Assembly (NCBI GenBank): GCA_033851545.1
Contig: JAWWOO010000003.1
Span: 1 to 64,000 of the forward strand
Origin: JAWWOL01 sp033851545
GTDB lineage: Bacteria; Actinomycetota; Actinomycetes; JAWWOL01
Length of the DNA stretch: 64,000 nt
Direction: 5' to 3'
The notes beneath the pieces were generated by a model. That model made no database searches. It was not told the DNA's origin and saw nothing but the letters and a program-made list of their open reading frames with translations. This document shows positions 40,665-48,812 of this stretch, one piece after another. The position numbers were made by a program, and so were the translations under genes. Numbering within the stretch: position 1 is the stretch's first letter; each line of letters begins with the position of its first letter.

Positions 40665-41336
40665 TCAGGCCTTGGGGCCCGCTGAGACCGCGTCGAGGTT
40701 GTCCTCGAAGGTGAGCTGCCCGGGCTCCAGCCCGTACGCCCAGGTCGCACCACCGGTCATCAGGTGCATGCGCATCCGGGTCAGCTCGTTGACGTCGAGG
40801 TCGGGGCTCACCTCGAGCCACCAGGCGGTCAGGGCCAGCTGCTCGCCGACCCAGCAACGGGCGACCGCATCCAGCGGCATCCGCGGCGGGGAGCCGACCG
40901 CCGCGACGCTGTCCCGCTGCAGGCCCGAGAAGGCAGCTGTCAGCTGGGCGACGTAGTGCCGCAACGGCCCACCCGCGGCAGCACCGTCCAGCATCGACAG
41001 GTAGACGGCGCGGTGCTCCTGGGCGTGGCGGAACAGAGCCCGTACGGCGGCCCCGGTGAGGGTAGCGGTCTGCTTGGCGGCGACGGCCACCACGTCGACG
41101 ACCATGTCGGCCACCAGGTGCTCGACGGCGTCGGTGAACAGCGCGTCCTTGTCCGTGTAGTGCGAGTAGAAGGTCCCCCGCGACACGTCCGCGCGGCGCA
41201 GCACGTCGGCCACGGTGAGCTTGTCGTACGGGTGGTCCGTCACCAGGTCGAGCACGGCCGCGCGCAGGGCGGTCCGGGACCGGCGGACGCGGCGGTCGGA
41301 GCTCTCCTCGGTGTCGATCACGGCCGAACTATACAT
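40665..41336 (-). CDS. TetR-family transcriptional regulator
   Basis: This 223-residue regulator has the HTH at about 18-62 (RTALRAAVLDLVTDHPYDKLTVADVLRRADVSRGTFYSHYTDKDALF). The C-terminal domain is of the TetR_C_8-like type (VYLSMLDGAAAGG). ATG 41336 is chosen; GTG 41321 is also possible. It is divergent from the GGDEF/EAL gene, so control of c-di-GMP metabolism is a possibility. A small palindrome lies in the gap. Confidence 0.85.
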   Translation of the reverse strand: MYSSAVIDTEESSDRRVRRSRTALRAAVLDLVTDHPYDKLTVADVLRRADVSRGTFYSHYTDKDALFTDAVEHLVADMVVDVVAVAAKQTATLTGAAVRALFRHAQEHRAVYLSMLDGAAAGGPLRHYVAQLTAAFSGLQRDSVAAVGSPPRMPLDAVARCWVGEQLALTAWWLEVSPDLDVNELTRMRMHLMTGGATWAYGLEPGQLTFEDNLDAVSAGPKA

Positions 41337-41410
41337 GCCGTCCAGGAACAGCCCAGCGGCGACAAGGCTCGGCACCGGTTCCGCGTAACTGAACACGAAG
41401 TTCGACAATA

Positions 41411-41421
41411 GACACGATGTC
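41411..41421. promoter_or_regulatory. short palindrome between TetR and GGDEF/EAL genes
   Basis: GACA-CGA-TGTC lies about 75 bases from the start of either divergent gene. It is short but is placed where a TetR operator would be expected. Confidence 0.25.
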
Positions 41422-41492
41422 CAGTATGGTTCACACCGCCCCGCCACCCCTGAAGCCGGCCGGCCGGGTCAATGACGCGCAGGAGTCCGTTG

Positions 41493-43586
41493 ATGGGAAC
41501 GACCGGCCCGGCCTTCGCCGTGGACGCGCAACTGATCCTGGCGGGGCTGACCCTGGCGGTCGCGGCCGAACAGCTGTGGGTGGCGGGCTGGATCGGCGGC
41601 CGGCGCCGCGCGACCTGGACCGGCTTGTGTGCAGCGGCGCTGGCCGTCCAGCTCGGCGCCAATGCGGCCGTGCTCCAGCTGCATGCCAGCCCACAGGTCG
41701 GCGGTGTGCTCTTCCTCCGGTACGCGGCAGCGTCCGTGCTCCCGCTGACCGCCGTCTTCCTGGTCGCGGCCCTGGCCGGCGTCACGGCCTCAGCACCCGT
41801 CGTGGGGCTCTGCATCGCCGGTGCCGTCGTCCGGCTGGTGCTCTGGCCGACCACTGACCTGGTCTATGCCCATCACGTCGCTGACGGCTGGCCGGCGTAC
41901 GGGCCGCTGCCGCCCCTGCTGATCCTGCCGCTCGTGGCCGTCAGCTTCGGCTACATCGCGGTGATGGTGGTCCGCATCGGCAACGACCTGGAGGTGGTCG
42001 CCCTCTTCGCCGGGGCCGCAGCGAGCGCCGTGATCACGGTGCTCGACTTCACCGACACCGAGCCGGCGATGGCCGAGCAGCTCAGTGGCTGGGTGACGAC
42101 GCCGCTGTTCGCCTCTTTGCTGGTCATCGTTGGCCGTCGTCAGGCGCTCGCGGCCCAGCGGCAGCATGCGCTCAACCTGCGCGAGATCGCGCTGGCTCGG
42201 CTCGCCCGGGCGGGGATGACCTCGCCGGCGGCTCTGCTGGCGGCCGACGCGGAGCGGCTGCTGACCGTGCACGATGCGGAGCCCGCGTTCGTCCAGGCGG
42301 TGCAGAGCATCACCCAGGCTGCCGCGCAACGCGACGCCGCCGAGCAAGCCGTGCTGCACCGGGCCACCCACGACGAGCTCACCGGGCTGGTCAACCGGTC
42401 GGAGCTGCGCCGGCGGCTCAGCCATGGGCTGGCCGAAAGCGCTGCCCCGGTGACCGTGCTGCACCTCGGGGTGGACGCCATGCGGTCGGTCAACGACTCG
42501 TTCGGCCACCTCGTCGGCGACCAGATGCTGGCCGAGATCGCCTGCCGACTCCGCGATGCCGCGCCGAACGCCGAGCTGGTGGCGCGGGTCGACGGCGACG
42601 AGTTCGTGCTGGTCTGCGCCGGTGAATGCCCGGACCTGGGCCAGCGTCTGCTCGCCGCGGTGCAAGCTCCGTACGAGCTGCCTGGCTTCACGGGCACGAT
42701 CACCGTCGCGATGGGGGTGGCCAGCCGGACGGCCGACTCGCGCCACGGTGACGCCGACGGGCTGCTGCACGACGCCGACATCGCGATGCAGCGGGCCAAG
42801 GCAGCGGGCGGCCGCGGGATCGCCTACTTCGACGACTGGATGCGGGCCGAGCTGCTGCGAGCCCGCGGGCTGGAGCGGCGGTTGTCCAAGGCGCTGGAGC
42901 GCGACGAGATCACGTTGCACTACGAGCCGATCGTGTCCCTGCTCGACCGCAAGCCGATCGCGTACGAGGCGCTGGCGCGATGGCGCTGCGACGGCGAGAT
43001 GATCCCGCCGGACGCGTGGATCCCGGTAGCGGAGACGACCGGGCACCTCATCGACATCGGGCGGCACCTGGCCGGCCTGGCCACGTCCCAGCTGATGGCG
43101 TGGCATGCGGCGGGGATCCCCGCGAGCGTGTCGCTCAACGTCTCGGCGCGCCAGCTGCGCACTCCTGACCTCACCGACGCCCTGGACGTGGCGCTCGCCG
43201 ACGGGCTCGACCCGCGGCACCTGTGGCTCGAGGTGACCGAGGGCATTGCCGTTGACGACGACGCGTTGCGGGCGCTGAATGCCTTGCGGGACAGGGGATT
43301 TCGGATTGCGCTCGACGATTTCGGCACCGGCTACAGCTCGCTGCACGCCATCGGGCGGCTGCCCATCGACATCGTCAAGATCGACCGCTCGTTCATCGCC
43401 GGTCTGAGCCAGGCCCACGCGCTGATCGCGGCCGTCGTCTCGATCGCCGAGGCGCACGGCTTGGAGGTCGTGGCCGAGGGGGTCGAGACCGAGGAGCAGG
43501 CCAGCCGGCTGACGGCGCTCGGCTGCCGCTGGGGTCAGGGCTACCTGTTCGGCCGGGCAGCGCCCGCCATCAGCTATGTCGGCTAG
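41493..43586 (+). CDS. membrane GGDEF/EAL protein, cyclase site degenerate
   Basis: This 697-residue protein has an N-terminal domain of about seven membrane segments (1-215), a coiled region, a GGDEF domain (295-450) and an EAL domain (465-695). The cyclase signature is DGDEF (367-371) instead of GGDEF, and the metal segment reads GVDAMRSVNDSFGH, so cyclase activity is doubtful. The EAL side keeps YEALARW (EAL at 492), LEVTEG, DDFGTGYSSL, KIDRSF and EGVE. It is therefore likely a phosphodiesterase. ATG 41493 is preferred: AGGAG lies seven bases upstream. Confidence 0.92.
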   Translation: MGTTGPAFAVDAQLILAGLTLAVAAEQLWVAGWIGGRRRATWTGLCAAALAVQLGANAAVLQLHASPQVGGVLFLRYAAASVLPLTAVFLVAALAGVTASAPVVGLCIAGAVVRLVLWPTTDLVYAHHVADGWPAYGPLPPLLILPLVAVSFGYIAVMVVRIGNDLEVVALFAGAAASAVITVLDFTDTEPAMAEQLSGWVTTPLFASLLVIVGRRQALAAQRQHALNLREIALARLARAGMTSPAALLAADAERLLTVHDAEPAFVQAVQSITQAAAQRDAAEQAVLHRATHDELTGLVNRSELRRRLSHGLAESAAPVTVLHLGVDAMRSVNDSFGHLVGDQMLAEIACRLRDAAPNAELVARVDGDEFVLVCAGECPDLGQRLLAAVQAPYELPGFTGTITVAMGVASRTADSRHGDADGLLHDADIAMQRAKAAGGRGIAYFDDWMRAELLRARGLERRLSKALERDEITLHYEPIVSLLDRKPIAYEALARWRCDGEMIPPDAWIPVAETTGHLIDIGRHLAGLATSQLMAWHAAGIPASVSLNVSARQLRTPDLTDALDVALADGLDPRHLWLEVTEGIAVDDDALRALNALRDRGFRIALDDFGTGYSSLHAIGRLPIDIVKIDRSFIAGLSQAHALIAAVVSIAEAHGLEVVAEGVETEEQASRLTALGCRWGQGYLFGRAAPAISYVG

Positions 43587-44176
43587 ACCGGCGGCTCGGG
43601 GTCGTACTGGATGCCCCTGCGCACCTGCCGCGCCCGGTCCTCGGAGGCCAGTCGCGCGACCAGGTGGAGCGCCATGTCGATCCCGGCGGACACCCCGGCA
43701 GAGGTGACGATGTCGCCGTCGTCGACGAACCGTGCATCCGGGCACACCTTGATCGAGGGGTCGAGCTCGCCGAGCAGCTCCAGTTGCTCCCAGTACGTGG
43801 TGGCCGGGCGTCCGGCGAGCAGACCGGCGGCGGCGTAGACCAGCGATCCGGTGCAGACGCTGGTCATCAACGGGACGGTCGAACGCTGGCCCCGCACCCA
43901 GTCGAGCTGTTCGTCGTCGACCAGGTGCGCGCGGGTGCCCTGTCCGCCGGGATAGACCAGTACGTCCAAGGCGGGCATGTCGGCGTAGGAGTAGTCCGGG
44001 GTGATGGTCAGGCCCTTGGCCGCGCGGACCTGGCCACCGTCTCGGGACAGTGTCGACACCGCGGTGCTGTCCTGCGGATAGCTCTGGGCCCAGTGGGCCA
44101 GCACTTCGTACGGGCCGACGGCGTCGAGCTCCTCCACGCCGTCGAACAGCAGGATCCCGATGTGCCGAACGCTCAT
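43583..44176 (-). CDS. DJ-1/PfpI family protein
   Basis: This 197-residue protein has the class I glutamine amidotransferase-like fold: GILLFDGVEELDAVGPYEVL at the start, DVLVYPGGQGTR near 72, and the nucleophile elbow SVCTGSLVYAAAGLLAGRPATTYW with Cys near 108. The layout resembles isonitrile hydratase and AraC-regulator sensor domains more than chaperone DJ-1. The end SAGVSAGIDMALHLVARLA is typical. It overlaps the convergent GGDEF/EAL stop by four bases. Substrate unknown. Confidence 0.88.
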   Translation of the reverse strand: MSVRHIGILLFDGVEELDAVGPYEVLAHWAQSYPQDSTAVSTLSRDGGQVRAAKGLTITPDYSYADMPALDVLVYPGGQGTRAHLVDDEQLDWVRGQRSTVPLMTSVCTGSLVYAAAGLLAGRPATTYWEQLELLGELDPSIKVCPDARFVDDGDIVTSAGVSAGIDMALHLVARLASEDRARQVRRGIQYDPEPPV

Positions 44177-44253
44177 GAGGCACAGCCAAGCACAACGGTG
44201 GCCCGACAGGAACCCTCTGTCCAGGACGCGGGGACTCGGAGAGACTGGTCGGC

Positions 44254-44733
44254 ATGGGTTCTCCGAGTCCCCGCGTTCCCGCTGTCGTCGTCCGGGCCTC
44301 AGCCGGCGAGTCGATCTCCGCGTTCGGCGTGGAGAACCTGTTCAAGCTCACCGGCGCCGACACCGGCGGGCGGTTCGGGTTCGCGCAGTTTGCCGTGCCA
44401 CCAGGCAATGTCGGGGCTGCGCCACACATCCATCATGCGCACGACGAGTGCTTCTTCGTCCTCGACGGCGAGCTTACGGTGGCTACGGAGAGCGGGGAGG
44501 TCGTCCTGGGCCCTGGCGATCTCGCGTACGCGCCGCGTGGCTCGGTGCACGGGTTCCGCAACGCGGCTCCTGACCGGGCGACGCTGGCGCTGTGCGTCTA
44601 CACGCCCCCGGGCTACGAGAGCTACTTCCGTGACGTGCACGACGCCGTCACGAGCGGGGCCGAGGTGACCCCGGCGCTCATCGCTGAGCTGCGCCTTCGG
44701 TACGCGACCGAGGCTGCGGATACTGCGGGTTGA
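44254..44733 (+). CDS. cupin-domain protein
   Basis: This 159-residue single-domain cupin has motif 1 PHIHHAHDECFFVLDGELTV (about 57-76, two His and Glu as metal ligands) and motif 2 GDLAYAPRGSVHGFRN (about 89-104, third His). A metal-dependent enzyme or sensor is likely; the substrate cannot be read from sequence. Its 3' end overlaps the convergent small gene at 44678-44824 by 56 bases. Confidence 0.88.
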   Translation: MGSPSPRVPAVVVRASAGESISAFGVENLFKLTGADTGGRFGFAQFAVPPGNVGAAPHIHHAHDECFFVLDGELTVATESGEVVLGPGDLAYAPRGSVHGFRNAAPDRATLALCVYTPPGYESYFRDVHDAVTSGAEVTPALIAELRLRYATEAADTAG

Positions 44734-44824
44734 ACGCCCAGAGCAGGTGCTCGTCGAGGGCGGTAAGGAACTTGCGCTGCAGGTCGCGGACGACCTTGGG
44801 GCCGATGCCGACGGGGTAGGGCAT
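44678..44824 (-). CDS. small protein of unknown function (48 aa)
   Basis: A 48-residue product (MPYPVGIGPKVVRDLQRKFL, then TALDEHLLWAFNPQYPQPRS and a short polar end) is preceded by GAGGAGG at ideal distance, one of the strongest ribosome binding sites in the window. It has no signal or membrane segment, a probable amphipathic helix (KVVRDLQRKFLTALDEHLLW) and a Pro/Gln tail. It is 49 bases downstream of another small gene on the same strand. The family is unknown. Confidence 0.6.
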   Translation of the reverse strand: MPYPVGIGPKVVRDLQRKFLTALDEHLLWAFNPQYPQPRSRTEGAAQR

Positions 44825-44873
44825 GAGTGCCTCCTCGTGGTGGGAATGGACTGTCGTGCTGGGGTTGCGTCGA

Positions 44874-45074
44874 TCAGGCCGGGTAGCCGGCGGCGATCTC
44901 GTAGGCGAGCTCGGTCTGACCGCTCTCGAGTGCGGCGTTGACGGCCCAGGTGTAGGCGTCGTCCTCCTCGGTGGGCTGCGCCGGCAGCACGACGGCCGGG
45001 GCAGCGGCGGGAGCCGCGACGTGCAGGTTGCTGCGCAGGCCCTGTCGGGTCCTGGTACGGAAGTTCCTTGCCAT
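44874..45074 (-). CDS. small protein of unknown function (66 aa)
   Basis: A 66-residue product begins MARNFRTRTRQGLRSNLHVA (basic), has an Ala/Pro/Val linker and ends with an acidic helix (EEDDAYTWAVNAALESGQTELAYEIAAGYPA). AAGGAG stands six bases before the ATG. Basic head and acidic tail suggest self-association or nucleic-acid contact, but no family is recognised. It heads a two-gene unit divergent from a TetR gene, with three identical palindromes in the gap. Confidence 0.6.
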   Translation of the reverse strand: MARNFRTRTRQGLRSNLHVAAPAAAPAVVLPAQPTEEDDAYTWAVNAALESGQTELAYEIAAGYPA

Positions 45075-45121
45075 GGTCTGCTCCTTCTCGCGAGACGCAC
45101 CTTGCGCAACCGATGCGGCGC

Positions 45122-45132
45122 AACGCTACGTT
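45122..45132. promoter_or_regulatory. TetR-type palindrome, site 1
   Basis: AACG-CTA-CGTT, 48 bases upstream of the small-protein ATG at 45074. It is identical to site 3 and nearly identical to site 2. Confidence 0.55.
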
Positions 45133-45170
45133 TCGTTTTACAGTCTACTAGAGTCTGGCCGAACACCCAA

Positions 45171-45189
45171 AACGCTACGTACTGTAGCG
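45171..45189. promoter_or_regulatory. TetR-type palindrome, site 2
   Basis: AACGCTACGTA runs into a larger dyad, CGCTAC-GTACT-GTAGCG (45173-45189). It lies centrally between the divergent genes. Confidence 0.55.
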
Positions 45190-45260
45190 ATCGGTCGCCT
45201 CGCGCCACGACTTGAGCGTCAACCCCTTGCCAGTTGCCGTACGGCGCGGCATCTTAGACG

Positions 45261-45271
45261 AACGCTACGTT
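45261..45271. promoter_or_regulatory. TetR-type palindrome, site 3
   Basis: AACGCTACGTT again, 58 bases before the TetR ATG. Three copies in 150 bases of a divergent promoter region point to autoregulation and control of the small genes. Confidence 0.55.
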
Positions 45272-45328
45272 GCGTCCGGTGCCGGCCCGACCACGCGTGT
45301 CAACCGTCAGCACCGTCCAGGAGTTCCC

Positions 45329-45919
45329 ATGGCTATCTCGTCCACCCTCCCCGCCGCACCCGACCGCGCTTCGCGTACCGAGGCGGCCATCCTCGAGGCG
45401 ACCCGGGAGCTGCTCTCCGAGTCCGGGGTGCGGCACCTGACGGTCGAGAAGGTCGCCGCGCGTTCAGGGGTCGCCAAGACCACGATCTATCGCCGCTGGC
45501 GCTCCAAGGACGAGCTCGCGCTGGCCGTACTCATCGACTTCGTGCAGAGCATCGTGCCGGTCGCGCGGGGCGAGGGTGCCCGCAGCGAGCTGGTCGCATT
45601 GCTCAAGGGTGCAGTCAACTCCCTCGGCAGCACGATCATGGGCCGGGTGATGCAGGGTCTGGTCTCCGAGCTGGCCACCAACGAGGACCTGTCCCGAGCC
45701 TTCCGGGAGCGGGTGGTGACGCTGCGGGTAGGCGAGGTCCGCAAGATCGTCCAGCGCGGCATCGAGCGGGGTGAACTGCGGCCGGACACCGACGTCGACC
45801 TGCTGCATGAGCTGTTGTTCGGGCCGGTCTACTACCGGTTGTTCCTCAGCGGAGGGGCGCTGGACCGCAAGCTGGCCGCGCGGATCGTCGACGCGGTGCT
45901 GCCGGCCTTCAGTCTCTGA
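45329..45919 (+). CDS. TetR-family transcriptional regulator
   Basis: This 196-residue regulator starts at ATG 45329 behind CCAGGAG. The HTH is at about 15-60 (TEAAILEATRELLSESGVRHLTVEKVAARSGVAKTTIYRRWRSKDEL). The C-terminal domain is of the TetR_C_11/AcrR-like type (IMGRVMQGLVSELATNEDLSRAFRERVV; LLHELLFGPVYYRLFLSGGALD). Three copies of one palindrome lie between it and the divergent small-gene pair, so this protein is the natural candidate to bind them. Inducer unknown. Confidence 0.9.
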   Translation: MAISSTLPAAPDRASRTEAAILEATRELLSESGVRHLTVEKVAARSGVAKTTIYRRWRSKDELALAVLIDFVQSIVPVARGEGARSELVALLKGAVNSLGSTIMGRVMQGLVSELATNEDLSRAFRERVVTLRVGEVRKIVQRGIERGELRPDTDVDLLHELLFGPVYYRLFLSGGALDRKLAARIVDAVLPAFSL

Positions 45920-45928
45920 TTGCGGACA

Positions 45929-46014
45929 CAGACAACCCCCGGGCTGGGCCTCGCCATGATCAACATGGTGAGGGCCGGGTGGACAAAGCCCAGCGCCCGG
46001 GGGAGCGGTGTCTG
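45929..46014. other. nested inverted-repeat element, possible structured RNA or double terminator
   Basis: Four nested pairings form one long structure: CAGACA (45929-45934) with TGTCTG (46009-46014), CCCCCGGG (45936-45943) with CCCGGGGG (45996-46003), CTGGGC (45944-45949) with GCCCAG (45988-45993), and a 10-bp inner hairpin 45949-45958 with 45964-45973 closing on ATCAA. An unpaired CCGGGTGGACAAA strand lies on one side. It sits between convergent genes. The side strand and bulges are more than a simple terminator needs. Confidence 0.5.
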
Positions 46015-46192
46015 CGTTGGTCTCCGCCAGCCGCCGGTGAAGGCGCAGCCGGTGGTGCACCGGTAGTCCGGAGACAGCGGCTAGGCCGCAGTCACCTCAC
46101 GTGTCCAAGTCGTATGCAACTCGGGACCACCTCCTCTCTCGTGTACGAACACGGTAAATCGAGAAGCGGTTGTCGGCAATGCCATTGCTGGC

Positions 46193-46894
46193 TTACCCCA
46201 CGGCGAGGGCGCTGGCGTACCAGCCGGCGTTCTGACCGGCACCGGCGATCTGGCGGGTCACGATGTCCCAAAGGCGCACGTCGCTGAGGGTGGCGAGGCG
46301 GCGCTGGGCCGGCTGCCCGCTGCGGGCCAGCTGGGCCCGCCAGTCGGCGAGCACCTCGGCAGCGGCGGTGATGTCCTCGCGGATTACTGGCCAGTACGAG
46401 CGACCGGAGTAGGGTCGTTCCGGGCGGGTCTCGGCGTGCCAGGCGACCTCGGCGCGGTCGGTGTAGAGCTGGCGGACGGTTGAGTCCAAGATCGGGAACA
46501 GGCCGGGCCGGGTGATGTGCAGCACGGTCGAGATCGAGGTCGCCCCGACCCGGCCGGCGGCGTCGAGGAAGTGCCGGTGCAGCCGCTCGGCGGCGTCGTA
46601 CAGGCCGCCGCGCACCTGCGGGTCGGCGTCGCCCAGGCGGGCCTCCACGGGCACAGTGGCCCACGGCGCCGTCGCGGCGGCCGCCACCAGCGCGCTGGCC
46701 TCCGTACGGGTCAGCCTGGCGTCCATGAACGCCGAGCGGCCGATCACGGCTGCAGTGATGCCCTCTCGCGTGCCCGCGCCGTCGCCGTCGTACCAGGTCA
46801 ACGTGTCAGCTGCGCTGGTGGCGTACTCGATCAGCGCGAGCGCCCCGAGGTCGGCCCGTACCGTGACGTTGGCGAGCCGGAAATCCTGCGTCAT
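46193..46894 (-). CDS. DUF6308 family protein
   Basis: This 233-residue protein resembles the DUF6308 family of actinobacteria. The segment STVLHITRPGLFPILDSTVRQLYT (about 123-146) fits the family's conserved core, which has a helical, DNA-glycosylase-like appearance. The C-terminal LATLSDVRLWDIVTRQI is also typical. The ATG at 46894 is preferred to the TTG just before it. Function is unknown. Its location at the edge of the polysaccharide locus may be incidental. Confidence 0.7.
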   Translation of the reverse strand: MTQDFRLANVTVRADLGALALIEYATSAADTLTWYDGDGAGTREGITAAVIGRSAFMDARLTRTEASALVAAAATAPWATVPVEARLGDADPQVRGGLYDAAERLHRHFLDAAGRVGATSISTVLHITRPGLFPILDSTVRQLYTDRAEVAWHAETRPERPYSGRSYWPVIREDITAAAEVLADWRAQLARSGQPAQRRLATLSDVRLWDIVTRQIAGAGQNAGWYASALAVG

Positions 46895-46939
46895 CAAGCA
46901 CCTTCGGTCGTGGAGTGGTGAGTGGGCTGGGAGCGCGGA

Positions 46940-48559
46940 TCAGGCCGCGCCGTTGTGGCTCTTCTGTGGCTGGCCGGCGAAGAAGGCGTCGAGGTCGGCC
47001 TGGTTGGGGATCGCGCTGACCGGGGCGGCGGCCGGCGGCTGCGGTGGGGCGACGGCGGCCAGCGGAGGCGGCGGGATGGCGCCGGGCGTGGCGCTCTTCC
47101 TCCGTCGGCCGCTGCCGGTCGGGACGACCGTGCTGGCCGGGGCTCCGGTCACCGTGGCCCGCGTCAGCGTGGTCGTCGAGCGCGGGCTGACCCGGCCGGT
47201 GGGGGTGCTGGTGTAGCGATAGGCGTAGCCGTAACCGTACGCGTCGGGACCCTTGGCGGGCGCCATGTTCAGCACGTTGCCGATCAGGTGGGCGTCGACG
47301 ACACGCAGGCTCTCCGCGGCGCGGATGACCTGCTCGCGGCTGGTGACGCCGTGCCGGACGATGAGCAGGGCCCCGTCGCAGATCTTGGCCAGGACGGCGG
47401 CGTCGGTGACGGGCAGCAACGGCGGCGCGTCGACCAGCACGATGTCGGCACGCTGCTCGAGGGCGGCGATCAGGTCGGCCATGCCCTGCGATCCGAGCAG
47501 CTCGCTCGGGTTGGGCGGGGTCGGGCCGCTGGGCAGCACCATGAGCGAGCCGTTGCCCCACGGCTGCAGGGCGTCGTCCAGGCTGACCCGGCCGATCAGG
47601 ACGCTGGTCACGCCGACGGCGCCTTCGACGCCGAGGTACTGCATGAGCTTGGGGCGGCGCAGGTCCGCCTCGACGAGGACGACCTTGAGGCCGGCCTGGG
47701 CGAGGGTGATCGCCAGGTTGGCCGTCGTGGTCGACTTGCCCTCCTGGGGGATGGAGGACGTGATGACGATCGACTTGACCGGGTGGTCGATGTCGACGAA
47801 CTGCAGGTTGGTACGCAGCTGACGGAACGCCTCGGCACGCGGGGAGTGCGGGTCGGTCTGCACGATCAGCGGGCTCTTGGCGGCGTCGGAGTCGAAGCCG
47901 ATGACGCCGAGCACGGCGCTCTCGCTGATGGCTTCGAGGTCCTCGGCGCTCTTGACGCTCGTGTCGAGCACGTCCAGCAGGACGGCAATGCCGATGCCGA
48001 GCGCCAGTCCGAGCAGCAGGCCAAGGGCGACGTCCACCTTCTTGTTGGGCGCGACCGGGGCAGAAGGCACGGATGCCTTCTGGACGGTGCTCACCTTGAC
48101 GGGTGACGTAGCCGATCCTTGCGGGGTCTCGAGGTCGTTGACCAGCTTGCCGAACTGGTCGGCGACTGCGTTGGCAATGGCGCCCGCCCTGGCCGGATCG
48201 GTGTCACGCACGTGCAGGTTGAGCAGGACGGTGTCGAGGGGGTTGTCGGCGGTCACCTCGGCTGCGATCTGGCCGCTGGTGAGGCCCAGGTGGAGCTGGT
48301 TCCTGACCGCGTCGATCACCTGGGGGCTGTTCACGATGTCCGCGTAGGACTTCACCCGCTGCGCTGCTGCCAGCCCCTGCTGGTAGACCTGCGTCTGGTC
48401 GCCGGGCTGGTTGACCGATACGAAGAGCTGAGCGTTGGCCTGGTACGTCGGCTTCTGCAGTAGCGCCATCGCGCCGGCGGCGGCGACGCAGACGAGTGTC
48501 GCCAAGACGATGACGTGCCAGCGCTTGCGCAGGACGTTCAGGTACTCGCGGAGGTCCAC
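46940..48559 (-). CDS. Wzz-type chain-length regulator fused to BY-kinase
   Basis: This 539-residue tyrosine autokinase of polysaccharide export starts at GTG 48559 (VDLREYLNVLRKRW). A first membrane segment lies at 15-35, a Wzz periplasmic domain at about 40-170 and a second membrane segment near 178-198. The kinase has Walker A SSIPQEGKSTTTAN (about 268-281), A' VVLVEADLRRP and Walker B DIVLVDAPP (about 371). The tyrosine cluster is YGYGYAYRY (about 438-446). A Pro-rich tail follows. It should control chain length and export of the polymer made by the adjacent genes. Confidence 0.93.
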   Translation of the reverse strand: MDLREYLNVLRKRWHVIVLATLVCVAAAGAMALLQKPTYQANAQLFVSVNQPGDQTQVYQQGLAAAQRVKSYADIVNSPQVIDAVRNQLHLGLTSGQIAAEVTADNPLDTVLLNLHVRDTDPARAGAIANAVADQFGKLVNDLETPQGSATSPVKVSTVQKASVPSAPVAPNKKVDVALGLLLGLALGIGIAVLLDVLDTSVKSAEDLEAISESAVLGVIGFDSDAAKSPLIVQTDPHSPRAEAFRQLRTNLQFVDIDHPVKSIVITSSIPQEGKSTTTANLAITLAQAGLKVVLVEADLRRPKLMQYLGVEGAVGVTSVLIGRVSLDDALQPWGNGSLMVLPSGPTPPNPSELLGSQGMADLIAALEQRADIVLVDAPPLLPVTDAAVLAKICDGALLIVRHGVTSREQVIRAAESLRVVDAHLIGNVLNMAPAKGPDAYGYGYAYRYTSTPTGRVSPRSTTTLTRATVTGAPASTVVPTGSGRRRKSATPGAIPPPPLAAVAPPQPPAAAPVSAIPNQADLDAFFAGQPQKSHNGAA

Positions 48560-48812
48560 GGGAAGGTTGCTCCCTCGAGGTAGCAGGTGAAGATCGCAGG
48601 GCGTGAAGTTGCTGGGACCGGAGACCGGCCCCACTGCTCTAGTCGGGTGAATCCGCCGAAAACTTGACGCGAACATCTGCACCGTTTGCGGAACGCTCAG
48701 CAGAGCCGCTCCGGCGAGGACTGGAGGTCCACCTGGCTGGTCATTTCGGGTCAAGACCCAGTGGCCCGTGCCGACAGGAAAGGGACAACGGAGAGACGAA
48801 GGGCGATGCCAG

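Noticed and set aside
41790..44429. Long minus-strand frame antisense to the GGDEF/EAL gene
   Set aside because: Composition is that of an antisense shadow; the true minus-strand gene there is the DJ-1/PfpI gene in another frame.
46015..46100. CCGGTG-GTG-CACCGG and neighbouring bases as part of a cobalamin-type riboswitch
   Set aside because: The conserved B12-box and core elements are missing, and no suitable gene lies downstream on that strand.
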